This document shows, in pieces, positions 29,146-36,490 of a DNA stretch of 64,000 bases. How positions within the stretch are numbered: position 1 is the first letter of the stretch; each line of letters begins with the position of its first letter. Source of the stretch: Chryseobacterium sp. c4a (GTDB lineage: Bacteria; Bacteroidota; Bacteroidia; Flavobacteriales; Weeksellaceae); contig NZ_WXVU01000010.1 in assembly GCF_009900745.1 (NCBI RefSeq), positions 62,074 to 126,073 of the forward strand, in the 5' to 3' direction. The position numbers and the translations under genes were made by a program. The notes beneath the pieces were generated by a model. That model was given only the letters and a program-made list of their open reading frames with translations. It was not told the origin of the DNA and searched no databases.

Positions 29146-29219
29146 CGATCCGGACGGGACTCGAACCCGCGACCTCCGCCGTGACAGGGCGGCATTCTAA
29201 CCAGCTGAACTACCGGATC
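29146..29219 (-). tRNA. tRNA-Asp(GTC), copy 1 (promoter-proximal)
   Basis: First of four identical tRNA-Asp genes, 41 bases downstream of a perfect promoter -7 element. Anticodon GTC; acceptor stem GATCCGG/CCGGATC; CCA not encoded. Confidence 0.97.
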
Positions 29220-29260
29220 ATTGTTTTTTGTGAAAGAACGTCGTTTCTTTTTCGTGGTTG

Positions 29261-29291
29261 CAAAATTACACCTTTTTTTATTACCTGCAAA
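29261..29291 (-). promoter_or_regulatory. Consensus promoter of the tRNA-Asp operon
   Basis: Minus strand: TTTG (29288-29291), exactly 19 bases, then TAATTTTG (29261-29268). This is a perfect match to the Bacteroidota housekeeping promoter TTTG-N19-TAnnTTTG, as expected for a highly expressed stable-RNA operon. Confidence 0.85.
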
Positions 29292-29299
29292 TTATTTTG

Positions 29300-29331
29300 A
29301 AAAAAAATGCCTCCCAATCATGGAAGGCATT
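29300..29331 (-). terminator. Intrinsic terminator after trxA
   Basis: On the minus strand AATGCCTTCC pairs with GGGAGGCATT (one G-U), followed by a T-tract, starting 20 bases beyond the thioredoxin stop codon. Confidence 0.85.
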
Positions 29332-29350
29332 CATTATCAAACTTATTTTT

Positions 29351-29668
29351 TTACAAGTGCGCGCTTAATTTTTCAGCGATTACCTCTTTTGGAGCTACAC
29401 CTACTAATTTATCTACTACTTCTCCGTTCTTAAAAATAAGAACTGTAGGGATATTTCTAATACCATACTGCATTGAAATCTCTTGGTTGTTGTCTACATC
29501 CACTTTCCCTACTACTGCCTTTCCTTCAAAATCTGATGCAACTTCTTCGATGATTGGTCCTAAAGTTCTGCAAGGTCCACACCATACTGCCCAGAAATCT
29601 ACCAAAACTGGTTTGTCTGATTTTAATACGGTATCCTGGAATGAGCTGTCTGTAATTTCTAAAGCCAT
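29351..29668 (-). CDS. trxA: Thioredoxin
   Basis: A 105-residue cytoplasmic thioredoxin of standard length. The redox-active WCGPCR motif sits in the strand-helix context VLVDFWAVWCGPCR, and the conserved cis-proline loop appears as RNIPTVLIF. It reduces protein disulfides and is recycled by thioredoxin reductase, which is not in the window. No signal peptide. It forms a single-gene unit with its own promoter-like element and terminator. Confidence 0.97.
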   Translation of the reverse strand: MALEITDSSFQDTVLKSDKPVLVDFWAVWCGPCRTLGPIIEEVASDFEGKAVVGKVDVDNNQEISMQYGIRNIPTVLIFKNGEVVDKLVGVAPKEVIAEKLSAHL

Positions 29669-29724
29669 TTTGTTTCTTTTATTTTAATTAATATTATTTT
29701 TCTTTTTCAATTCTATTGAGTGTT

Positions 29725-29732
29725 CAAAATTA
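29725..29732 (-). promoter_or_regulatory. Probable trxA promoter -7 element
   Basis: TAATTTTG on the minus strand, 56 bases before the trxA start, matching TAnnTTTG. The -33 element is not evident. Confidence 0.5.
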
Positions 29733-29751
29733 CAACTTTTACATCATAAGA

Positions 29752-30927
29752 CTATCTATGCTCAACATTAGTTTTTTCTATAGTATAATCCTTTGAAATC
29801 TCTTTTAAAGCCTCCACTAATGCGTCTATATCAGCTTTGGCAGTCATATGGCTGAAAGAAATACGTAATGGCGTACAATGATCCATTTCGTCCTCAGAAA
29901 GTACCATCATCATTACCATTGAAGGTTTAGATGCTCCAGAAGAACATGCGCTTCCCTGAGAAATGGCAATTCCTTTCATATCCAACTGAAGACCAATCAA
30001 TGGGTTTTTATAAGGTAATAAAGCACTTAATACAGTGTAAAGACTATTTTCCTTTTCAGCACTTCTTCCATTGAATTTTATCCCTTCAATTTCAGCTGAT
30101 AACCTTTCAATAGCATAGTCTTTAATATCCTGCATATAGTTGGTATACTCCTCTATATTATTCAGAGCAAGTTCCAATGCTTTTCCAAGACCTACAATAC
30201 CACAAACATTCTCAGTTCCTGCTCTCAGGCTTCTTTCCTGAGGCCCTCCCGTAATGATTCCCTTCAAACCTGTTGCTTTTCTGATGAAAGCAAAACCGGC
30301 TCCTTTAGGCCCATGAAATTTGTGCGCACTGCAAGATGCAAAATCTACAGGAATGTCTGATAAATCAAGCTGCATATGAGCCATCGTCTGTACTGTATCC
30401 GAATGGAAAAGAGCATTATGCTTCTTACAAAGCTCAGCTACCTTTTTAAGATCTATAAGGTTTCCTATCTCGTTGTTGGCATGCATTAAGCTTACCAATG
30501 TTTTTTTATCTGAAGATTGTAATAATTCCTCTAGTTTATTAAGATCAATATCTCCTTTTTCATTAGGGCGAATATAGCTTACTTCTACCCCTTTTCTTGC
30601 TTTCATATCCAGAATACTTTCAGAAACACATTTATGCTCCAAAGGTGAACTGATGATTCTTTCTACTCCAAGGTGTTCTACCGAGGATTTGATAATCATA
30701 TTATTGGATTCTGTTCCACAAGAAGTGAAAATGATTTCAGCAGGAGTTACATGAAGATAGTCTGCCACCTGTCTTCTTACATTTTCAATAAGGATTTTCG
30801 CTTCCTGTCCAAAGCTATGAGTGGAAGATGGGTTTCCGAAGGTCATCTTCATCGTACCAACCATTGCGTCTATAACTTCTTCTGCAAGCGGAGTGGTTGC
30901 GGCATTATCTAAATATATTTTGTCCAT
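29752..30927 (-). CDS. Cysteine desulfurase (NifS/IscS family)
   Basis: Class V PLP-dependent aminotransferase of 391 residues. It starts at MDKIYLDNAATTPL (ATG at 30927); a longer in-frame start at 30996 would overlap the preceding gene and adds non-conserved residues. Marks include SCGTESNN, the PLP-lysine motif SAHKFHGPKG and the mobile catalytic-cysteine loop SQGSACSSG. It takes sulfur from cysteine for Fe-S clusters or tRNA thiolation. It follows the lipoprotein gene by two bases, so the two are co-transcribed. No IscU or Suf partners are seen here. Confidence 0.93.
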   Translation of the reverse strand: MDKIYLDNAATTPLAEEVIDAMVGTMKMTFGNPSSTHSFGQEAKILIENVRRQVADYLHVTPAEIIFTSCGTESNNMIIKSSVEHLGVERIISSPLEHKCVSESILDMKARKGVEVSYIRPNEKGDIDLNKLEELLQSSDKKTLVSLMHANNEIGNLIDLKKVAELCKKHNALFHSDTVQTMAHMQLDLSDIPVDFASCSAHKFHGPKGAGFAFIRKATGLKGIITGGPQERSLRAGTENVCGIVGLGKALELALNNIEEYTNYMQDIKDYAIERLSAEIEGIKFNGRSAEKENSLYTVLSALLPYKNPLIGLQLDMKGIAISQGSACSSGASKPSMVMMMVLSEDEMDHCTPLRISFSHMTAKADIDALVEALKEISKDYTIEKTNVEHR

Positions 30928-30929
30928 TG

Positions 30930-31406
30930 TTATTTTGAATATTTTAATTCTACGGAGGTAAACTGGTAATCTGTGGGAACGGTAAAAATAAACCAAGGAT
31001 TGGAAAGAACCTGAATTTCCATACCGCCAGGAGTAGACATTCTATCCGGGACTTCTACATACAGAATATTGTTCTTTACAGATACTCCTTTAATTTCATT
31101 AATGGTGTGACTGCCTGATCTGAAACCTCCGAGGTTGTATAGAACAACCTTTTTGTCTTTTGGAAACTTCGGATAGTTAGCTATTGGGGCTTTTCCCTCT
31201 TCCACAAGTTCAAAACTTCCTTTTCCCAGAGCAAGATATTCTTTCTCATCTTTAATGATCCTAAAGCCGGGAAGTTCAGTACCTCCTTGAGAATTGGATA
31301 CAAGAAGTTCTGCTTTTTGCTGCATATCAGGCATTTTTTGTGAGGAAGATGTTGTACTTGCGCAGCTCATCAGGATAGCTGTACATGCCATTAACAAACT
31401 TTTCAT
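30930..31406 (-). CDS. Small lipoprotein, possibly PrcB-like
   Basis: 158 residues with a lipoprotein signal (MKSLLMACTAILMSCAS, lipobox Cys at about 15). The mature part contains VVLYNLGGFRSGSHTI followed by a hydrophilic strand pattern and a C-terminal PWFIFTVP. The 'G-G-x-x-S-G-x-H' turn and the following pairs of strands resemble the PrcB C-terminal domain, but I am unsure. It is expected to sit at the outer membrane or in the periplasm. Two bases separate it from the cysteine desulfurase gene. Confidence 0.75.
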   Translation of the reverse strand: MKSLLMACTAILMSCASTTSSSQKMPDMQQKAELLVSNSQGGTELPGFRIIKDEKEYLALGKGSFELVEEGKAPIANYPKFPKDKKVVLYNLGGFRSGSHTINEIKGVSVKNNILYVEVPDRMSTPGGMEIQVLSNPWFIFTVPTDYQFTSVELKYSK

Positions 31407-31425
31407 TTTTTACACTTTTATCACC

Positions 31426-31433
31426 CAAAATTA
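31426..31433 (-). promoter_or_regulatory. Candidate promoter -7 for the lipoprotein-desulfurase pair
   Basis: TAATTTTG on the minus strand overlaps the stop of the upstream HAD gene, 20 bases before the lipoprotein start. No matching -33 is evident. Confidence 0.35.
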
Positions 31434-32018
31434 GTGAAAAAATTGGTAATGTCCCTCATTTGCCCATTTCAACATCGGCTTATCCCCGGAAGTATCCCCA
31501 AATGCGATAATTTTATCATACCTGGAATCGTGGATTTCTTCCTTTATTCTCACCAGTTTTTCTTTTCCATTGCAATTTTTTCCAATGAAGTTTCCTGTGA
31601 AAACACCGTTCTTGAACTCGGCTCTTGTAGAAACGAGTTGCATTTTCAGTACCTCAGCAAAAGGTTTTACCCAGATATCCAAAGAAGCAGTTACCAATAA
31701 ACTTTGTGTATTATTCCTATCGATATTTTGAATAAAATCCAGCGCATTTTCCCTTACAATTTTAGGGTAATGTAATTCAAAGAACTGTTTAGACTTCAAT
31801 TCTATTTTTTCCTGACTCTGTCCTTTTAGAATGGAACCGATAAAACTTTTCTTTACTTTTTCTGTTTCTGCCAGTTTCAGCTTGAGCAAAATGAAAAGCG
31901 GTACATGTTTTAAAAATTGTATTCTATATTTTGTAGAGTCGTAGAATTTGAGATACATAAACATAGTATCTTTATACGTAAGGGTTCCGTCAAAATCAAA
32001 ACAATACAATTTTTTCAT
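31431..32018 (-). CDS. HAD-superfamily phosphatase (HAD-IB, SerB-like)
   Basis: 195 residues with the HAD nucleophile motif CFDFDGTLT at the N-terminus, the motif II region SLLVTASLD and the C-terminal FGDTSGDKPML carrying the metal-binding aspartates. The long cap resembles phosphoserine-phosphatase-like HAD-IB enzymes. It is the last gene of a tight four-gene operon with UbiA-, DprE1- and DprE2-like genes (3-base gap), so it may remove the 5-phosphate from polyprenyl-phospho-5-phosphoribose. That role is inference; in mycobacteria a different phosphatase family is proposed. Confidence 0.85.
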   Translation of the reverse strand: MKKLYCFDFDGTLTYKDTMFMYLKFYDSTKYRIQFLKHVPLFILLKLKLAETEKVKKSFIGSILKGQSQEKIELKSKQFFELHYPKIVRENALDFIQNIDRNNTQSLLVTASLDIWVKPFAEVLKMQLVSTRAEFKNGVFTGNFIGKNCNGKEKLVRIKEEIHDSRYDKIIAFGDTSGDKPMLKWANEGHYQFFH

Positions 32019-32021
32019 TTT

Positions 32022-32747
32022 TTAAAGCTTTAACTTTTTAAATATAAATTCAGGGATATTCCTGATAATCATCATAATAATACTCCAAATCGGCAAAACA
32101 TATGCCACGTTCTTTTGTTTTTTGAACGCTTTATAAATACAAGCTGCAGCCTGCTTAGGAGTTGCTGTTAGTTTAGGGTTTAAAGGCAGACCTTCTGTCA
32201 TTTTAGTCGCCATAAATCCAGGTTTTACTGTTAGTACATGTACTTTTTTACTGAAAAGATAGTTTCTGAGTCCACTCAGATACGCAGTAAAAGCAGCTTT
32301 TGCACTTCCGTAAATAAAATTGCTCTGTCTTCCACGGTCTCCCGCTACTGATGAAAGACCAATAATCGTTCCCGATCTTCTGCTTTCAAATTTATGAGCA
32401 AAATAATTCATTACCGGAATCAGCTTAGAATAATTGATATTGATAATACGCTCGGTATTTTTATTGTCATACAATCCTTCCTCTGTTCCTTCACCCAAGT
32501 ATCCTACGGCGCAAAATAATACATTTGAATTGATATAATCAAATCTGTTGTAATCTATTTCTTTCATCAGATCCAATTCTATCACTTCAGATTGTTGTAG
32601 AAATTTCACATCAATATGTCTTGCAAACCTTTCTGTGGTTTCTTTATTTGAGGTAAAAAGATAGATTTTTTCAAATTTTTCTCCTTCCTGAAGTGCTTTT
32701 TCCACAAAAGCCTGTGCCACTTCAGATGTACTTCCCAGAACTATCAT
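32022..32747 (-). CDS. Short-chain dehydrogenase, DprE2-like
   Basis: 241 residues, SDR fold, with an N-terminal IVLGSTSEVAQAF in place of the usual TGxxxGIG, which is the style of DprE2, then LFCAVGYLGE, SSVAGDRGR, and a catalytic YGSAK. It overlaps the DprE1-like gene by one base. In mycobacteria DprE2 reduces the keto-ribose lipid made by DprE1, giving decaprenylphosphoryl-arabinose. The same pairing here suggests a polyprenyl-phospho-pentose epimerase in this bacterium (inference). Confidence 0.88.
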   Translation of the reverse strand: MIVLGSTSEVAQAFVEKALQEGEKFEKIYLFTSNKETTERFARHIDVKFLQQSEVIELDLMKEIDYNRFDYINSNVLFCAVGYLGEGTEEGLYDNKNTERIININYSKLIPVMNYFAHKFESRRSGTIIGLSSVAGDRGRQSNFIYGSAKAAFTAYLSGLRNYLFSKKVHVLTVKPGFMATKMTEGLPLNPKLTATPKQAAACIYKAFKKQKNVAYVLPIWSIIMMIIRNIPEFIFKKLKL

Positions 32748-34066
32748 TATGAGTTGTTGTTTAAGATTCTTTTGTGCTGTAAAGACACAAATTTAGGACT
32801 TCTAATATTTTTCAGGTAATTGGTCAGTGAGGATCTGCTCATACTGTCTTTGGTAAGATAAATTCTTCCTCCAAATTCCTGAACAATACTATCTAACTGA
32901 TCTACCAGCTTTTTCAGTTTTGAATTTACTTTAAAATCTAATGCCAGTGTGTACCCTTCTACAGGGAAAGAGTTGTAAGCTTCCGGATTATGCTTTCCGA
33001 ACAATTTTAATACGGCTAAGAATGAGCCGTTTCCACTATTGGCAATGGTTTCCAGAATTCTTTTCATCCCTTCTTTTCCTGATTCTTTTGGAATCACCAT
33101 CTGATATTGGATAAAACCGGATTTTCCATAGATTTTATTCCACTCATTAATGGCATCCAAAGGATAGAAAAATGTTTCGTAATCAATAAAGTTTTTGACT
33201 TCTTTTTTGGATTGCTTTTTATAATACAGCCAGTTGAAAATCTTTACTGTAAGGGCATTCAATACGAATCCTGGAAAATAAAAAGGAACTGTCGGTTGTA
33301 ATTTCCCTTTTAATCTTAAAGGAGATTTAGCCATATTCTGAGGCAATTCGTGCTGGAAAGCATGCTCTCCTCTCATTAGAATACTTCTTCCGATATTCTT
33401 CCCTTTCTGAAGACAATCGATCCATGCAACGGTATACGTCCAGCTTTCACTTTCGTCAAACAGTTTAAAGATTTCATCAAGATTCTCTGCTTTGATACTT
33501 TCCTGGCGGATATAAGCAGATTCTATATTTTTAAGTTTAAATTTTGCAGTAAGAATAATTCCTGTAAGTCCCATTCCACCAATGGTAGCCCAAAACTTAT
33601 CTGAATTTTCTTCTCTTGAACAGGTTATAATTTCCCCGTTTTCAATCATCAGTTTAAATTCTATCACATATTCTGAGAAACAACCTTCTGCATGGTGATT
33701 TTTTCCATGTACATCGGAAGCAATAGCTCCTCCAATGGAAACAAATTTTGTTCCCGGAGTGACATACAAAAAGTACCCTTGCGGAACTGACACTTCAAGT
33801 ACCTCCGAAAGCAATACTCCGGATTCACATTCTATAATCCCGTTCAAACGGTCAAAACTGATGAATTTATTTAATTTCTTGGTAGAAAATATCGATTCTC
33901 CCAATGAAGCATCTCCATAACATCTTCCGTTTCCTCTTGCAATAACTTCATTGTGATTGAGTACGAATTCTTTTATGTTTTTGAAGCTGTCTTCAGATCT
34001 CATTTCTTTTTCTACAACCGGGTAATTACCCCAGTTTGTAACTTTCTGTGTGAAATTCGGCTTCAT
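32747..34066 (-). CDS. FAD-linked oxidase, DprE1-like
   Basis: 439 residues. The N-terminal FAD-binding type-4 domain shows IARGNGRCYGDASLG, then GYFLYVTPGTKFVSIGGAIASDVHGKNHH, which is the DprE1 pattern including the HGKNHH loop, and GGMGLTGIIL. The C-terminal substrate domain is present at full length. DprE1 oxidises C2' of decaprenylphosphoryl-ribose. It overlaps the UbiA gene by four bases upstream and the DprE2-like gene by one base downstream, so translation is coupled. Confidence 0.9.
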   Translation of the reverse strand: MKPNFTQKVTNWGNYPVVEKEMRSEDSFKNIKEFVLNHNEVIARGNGRCYGDASLGESIFSTKKLNKFISFDRLNGIIECESGVLLSEVLEVSVPQGYFLYVTPGTKFVSIGGAIASDVHGKNHHAEGCFSEYVIEFKLMIENGEIITCSREENSDKFWATIGGMGLTGIILTAKFKLKNIESAYIRQESIKAENLDEIFKLFDESESWTYTVAWIDCLQKGKNIGRSILMRGEHAFQHELPQNMAKSPLRLKGKLQPTVPFYFPGFVLNALTVKIFNWLYYKKQSKKEVKNFIDYETFFYPLDAINEWNKIYGKSGFIQYQMVIPKESGKEGMKRILETIANSGNGSFLAVLKLFGKHNPEAYNSFPVEGYTLALDFKVNSKLKKLVDQLDSIVQEFGGRIYLTKDSMSRSSLTNYLKNIRSPKFVSLQHKRILNNNS

Positions 34067-34950
34067 TTCTTAAAGTAAATTTGAATTAAAAATGCGGCCA
34101 CCCAAAGTAATAAAGTAACCTGTATATAACGGTCTCTGTACACAATTTTTGTGGGAGATTCTGTTCTGTTGTACACCAATGTCTGCTGAAGATATCTTAA
34201 AAGAGCAAATACAACGAAAACTACTGTATAAAATACTCTTTCATGGAATCTTGCCTGAACTTCCGGTGAAAGGGTAAACATCAGATAACAAACAATAGCC
34301 AATGTAATAGAAATAGATAAGGCAATATCTGCAAACTGTACATTATACCCATCTAAAGCTTTTCTTGTTTTTCCTGAAACCTGAGCATTGATAAGCTCAC
34401 CTCTTCTTTTTCCGATAGCTAACACTAATGCCAGAACAAAAGTCAGCAAAATTGCCCATTGTGAAATACTGATTCCTGTAATGTAACCACCTGCTAAAAC
34501 ACGCAGTACAAATCCTATGGCAATGATAAAAATATCAATAATCGGAACATGCTTCAGTCTAAATGTATACGCAAGATTCATTACCACATAAAAAGCAATA
34601 ATAGTAGCAAATTTCCATAGTGGCTGCTGAAAATACACCTGAGCAAAACCTACAAAAGCAATATCTGCAATCACAAGTCCTATAAGAATTCCTATCGCTG
34701 TAGATTTTGATATAGCTCCACTTGCCAGAGGGCGTTTTCTTTTTTCAGGATGCTGCCTATCTGCCTCAATATCATTATAATCATTAAGAATATAAACAAC
34801 ACTTGCTGCAAACGAGAAAATGATAAAAGCAAAGATACTTTTGGTAAGTAGATCCAGATTGGTGATATTACCAGAGAAAAATAGAGGGACAAATACAAAA
34901 AGGTTTTTTACCCATTGCTCCACACGAAGCAGTTTTAAATATTTCTTCAT
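34063..34950 (-). CDS. UbiA-family prenyltransferase, decaprenyl-phosphate phosphoribosyltransferase-like
   Basis: 295 residues with about eight to nine transmembrane helices and the UbiA first aspartate motif NDYNDIEADRQHPEKRKRP. The following RPLASG and the start LLRVEQWVKNLFVFVPLFF are typical of DPPR synthases (Rv3806c type), which attach phosphoribose from PRPP to polyprenyl phosphate, rather than of quinone UbiA enzymes. As first gene of the DprE1/DprE2/HAD operon, that assignment is strengthened. Inner membrane. Confidence 0.9.
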   Translation of the reverse strand: MKKYLKLLRVEQWVKNLFVFVPLFFSGNITNLDLLTKSIFAFIIFSFAASVVYILNDYNDIEADRQHPEKRKRPLASGAISKSTAIGILIGLVIADIAFVGFAQVYFQQPLWKFATIIAFYVVMNLAYTFRLKHVPIIDIFIIAIGFVLRVLAGGYITGISISQWAILLTFVLALVLAIGKRRGELINAQVSGKTRKALDGYNVQFADIALSISITLAIVCYLMFTLSPEVQARFHERVFYTVVFVVFALLRYLQQTLVYNRTESPTKIVYRDRYIQVTLLLWVAAFLIQIYFKK

Positions 34951-34967
34951 TTACGTTATTTCGATTA

Positions 34968-34975
34968 CAAAAATA
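34968..34975 (-). promoter_or_regulatory. Candidate promoter -7 of the dpr-like operon
   Basis: TATTTTTG on the minus strand, 17 bases before the UbiA start, fits TAnnTTTG. A -33 TTTG is not evident at the standard spacing, and the short leader makes this tentative. Confidence 0.4.
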
Positions 34976-35006
34976 ATAAATTAAAAATTGACAGGCATAA
35001 AAATAC

Positions 35007-35030
35007 AAAAAAAACCGCCGGGGCGGTCTT
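35007..35030 (-). terminator. Intrinsic terminator after the OmpA-family gene
   Basis: On the minus strand ACCGCC and GGCGGT form a GC-rich stem followed by eight T, about 30 bases beyond the OmpA stop. Confidence 0.9.
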
Positions 35031-35058
35031 TTACGAAAATATTTATATGTTAAATTAA

Positions 35059-35748
35059 TTACTGCCCTTGCTTGGCATCGTTAATCATTTTTTCATTGGC
35101 AGTAATAGCGAATTCAACTCTTCTGTTTTTAGCTCTACCTTCGTCTGTATCGTTGCTGGCAACCGGCATATTTTTACCTTCACCTTTAGTGAACATTCTG
35201 CTTCCTGCAATTCCGCTTTTCACTAAATATGCTTTTACAGCATCAGCTCTTCTTTGAGAAAGCGCCATATTGTATGCATCTTTACCTACGCTGTCTGTGT
35301 GACCGTAGATATTGATATTAGTATCCGGGTTATCAGTTAATACTTTAGCTAATTTATCTAAATTACTCTGTGCAACAGAAGTAAGGTTTGATGAATCGAA
35401 AGCAAAGTTTACGATACTTTCATTCATCGTAACTTTAATACCGTCTCCTACTCTTTCTACCTGAGCACCTGGTAAAGTTTCTTTAATATCTCTTGCCTGC
35501 TTATCCATTTTGTTACCGATAACATTACCTGCAACACCACCGATAATACCACCTAATACAGCACCGATAGCACCGTTTCCACCTCTTCCTACATTATTCC
35601 CAAGGATTCCTCCTAATACAGCTCCTGAAGCTACTCCTACAGCTGTACCTCTTTGTTGGTGATTTGAATTTTGAACGGCTTCACAACTTGTCAATAATAA
35701 TGCTGATGACAAGAAAAGAGCTCCTACGTATGTTTTTGTAAATTTCAT
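35059..35748 (-). CDS. OmpA-family lipoprotein with glycine-zipper segment
   Basis: 229 residues: lipoprotein signal ending in LLTSC (Cys22), a glycine-zipper stretch at about 33-80 (GVASGAVLGGILGN, GGIIGGVAGN), then an OmpA-C peptidoglycan-binding domain (NFAFDSSNL, YGHTDSVG, LSQRRADAV, EGRAKNRRVEF). It should be anchored in the outer membrane and grip peptidoglycan, like Pal or YiaD. It follows the lipocalin gene by 24 bases and ends in a strong terminator, so the two are probably one operon. Confidence 0.93.
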   Translation of the reverse strand: MKFTKTYVGALFLSSALLLTSCEAVQNSNHQQRGTAVGVASGAVLGGILGNNVGRGGNGAIGAVLGGIIGGVAGNVIGNKMDKQARDIKETLPGAQVERVGDGIKVTMNESIVNFAFDSSNLTSVAQSNLDKLAKVLTDNPDTNINIYGHTDSVGKDAYNMALSQRRADAVKAYLVKSGIAGSRMFTKGEGKNMPVASNDTDEGRAKNRRVEFAITANEKMINDAKQGQ

Positions 35749-35772
35749 TTTTTTATCTTTTATGTTATTTAA

Positions 35773-36264
35773 TTATTTCATTCCAGTTCTTTCGAAATTG
35801 TAAACAACTTTTACACTTCCGCCTTCAAATGGAACGTCTTGCTGAAGCGAAAACTGATCTGTGCTTTGGTTGATTACTGATAAAGTATATCCAGCAACAT
35901 TCTGTTTTGCTTTTGTTCCTGCAAGAACTTTCTTAAACATAAATGTATCACCGTTTTTTATTTCAAACTTGATAGGTTGTGTAATTGCTGGACAGCTTCC
36001 ACCTCCGTTCAGAGTATAAGCTCCTGTCCAGTTGTTAGGAATTAATCTCCAATGACTTCCCACGAAACATTGTGCATCTGCACCTTCATCAAAAGGCTTA
36101 ATTTTATACCCTTTGTCGTAGTCTATGCTCACAATCTGCCAGTCTCCTTTTAATTTAAGAAAATCGGCTCTTTGATTTTGAGATGTAGCTGCGTTATTCA
36201 CAGAGGAACAAGACACTGCAAAAAGTGATGTTCCTAACATCCCTGCAAGTAGTAACTTTTTCAT
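35773..36264 (-). CDS. Lipocalin-like lipoprotein
   Basis: 163 residues with signal peptide and lipobox (LFAVSC, Cys19). The mature part has LKGDWQIVSIDYDKGYKIKP and a series of beta strands ending in YNFERTGMK, matching the short lipocalin-like domain common in Bacteroidota lipoproteins. Two cysteines (QCFVG, GSCPA) may form a disulfide. Ligand unknown. Co-directional with the OmpA gene. Confidence 0.82.
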   Translation of the reverse strand: MKKLLLAGMLGTSLFAVSCSSVNNAATSQNQRADFLKLKGDWQIVSIDYDKGYKIKPFDEGADAQCFVGSHWRLIPNNWTGAYTLNGGGSCPAITQPIKFEIKNGDTFMFKKVLAGTKAKQNVAGYTLSVINQSTDQFSLQQDVPFEGGSVKVVYNFERTGMK

Positions 36265-36324
36265 TTTGTTGTTTATTATTTTGTTACAATAAAGTTACAA
36301 AAAACCGTGCCAAAATTGTATTTA

Positions 36325-36362
36325 AAAAATAAAAAAGTCCGAAAAATTTCGGACTTTTTTAT
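36325..36362 (-). terminator. Bidirectional-looking terminator downstream of the S8 protease gene
   Basis: The stem AAAAGTCCGAAA / TTTCGGACTTTT around 36333-36358 has A- and T-tracts on both sides. It is about 130 bases past the protease stop and upstream of the lipocalin gene. Confidence 0.85.
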
Positions 36363-36490
36363 TAGCTATTTAAAAATGAATATTTTAACTGTTTCTTTGA
36401 AGATAATAAAACAGTATCTTATCGCATTTTATCCCCTAGAACACTTTATCATTCATTTATAAAATGGATATCATAATCATTTATGAATAA

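Noticed and set aside
28826..29219. Regularly spaced repeat units resembling a CRISPR array
   Set aside because: Each 74-base unit folds as tRNA-Asp with anticodon GTC and the spacers are similar to each other; no cas genes are present.
29611..29687. Plus-strand frame opposite trxA
   Set aside because: Antisense shadow of thioredoxin; no homology visible.
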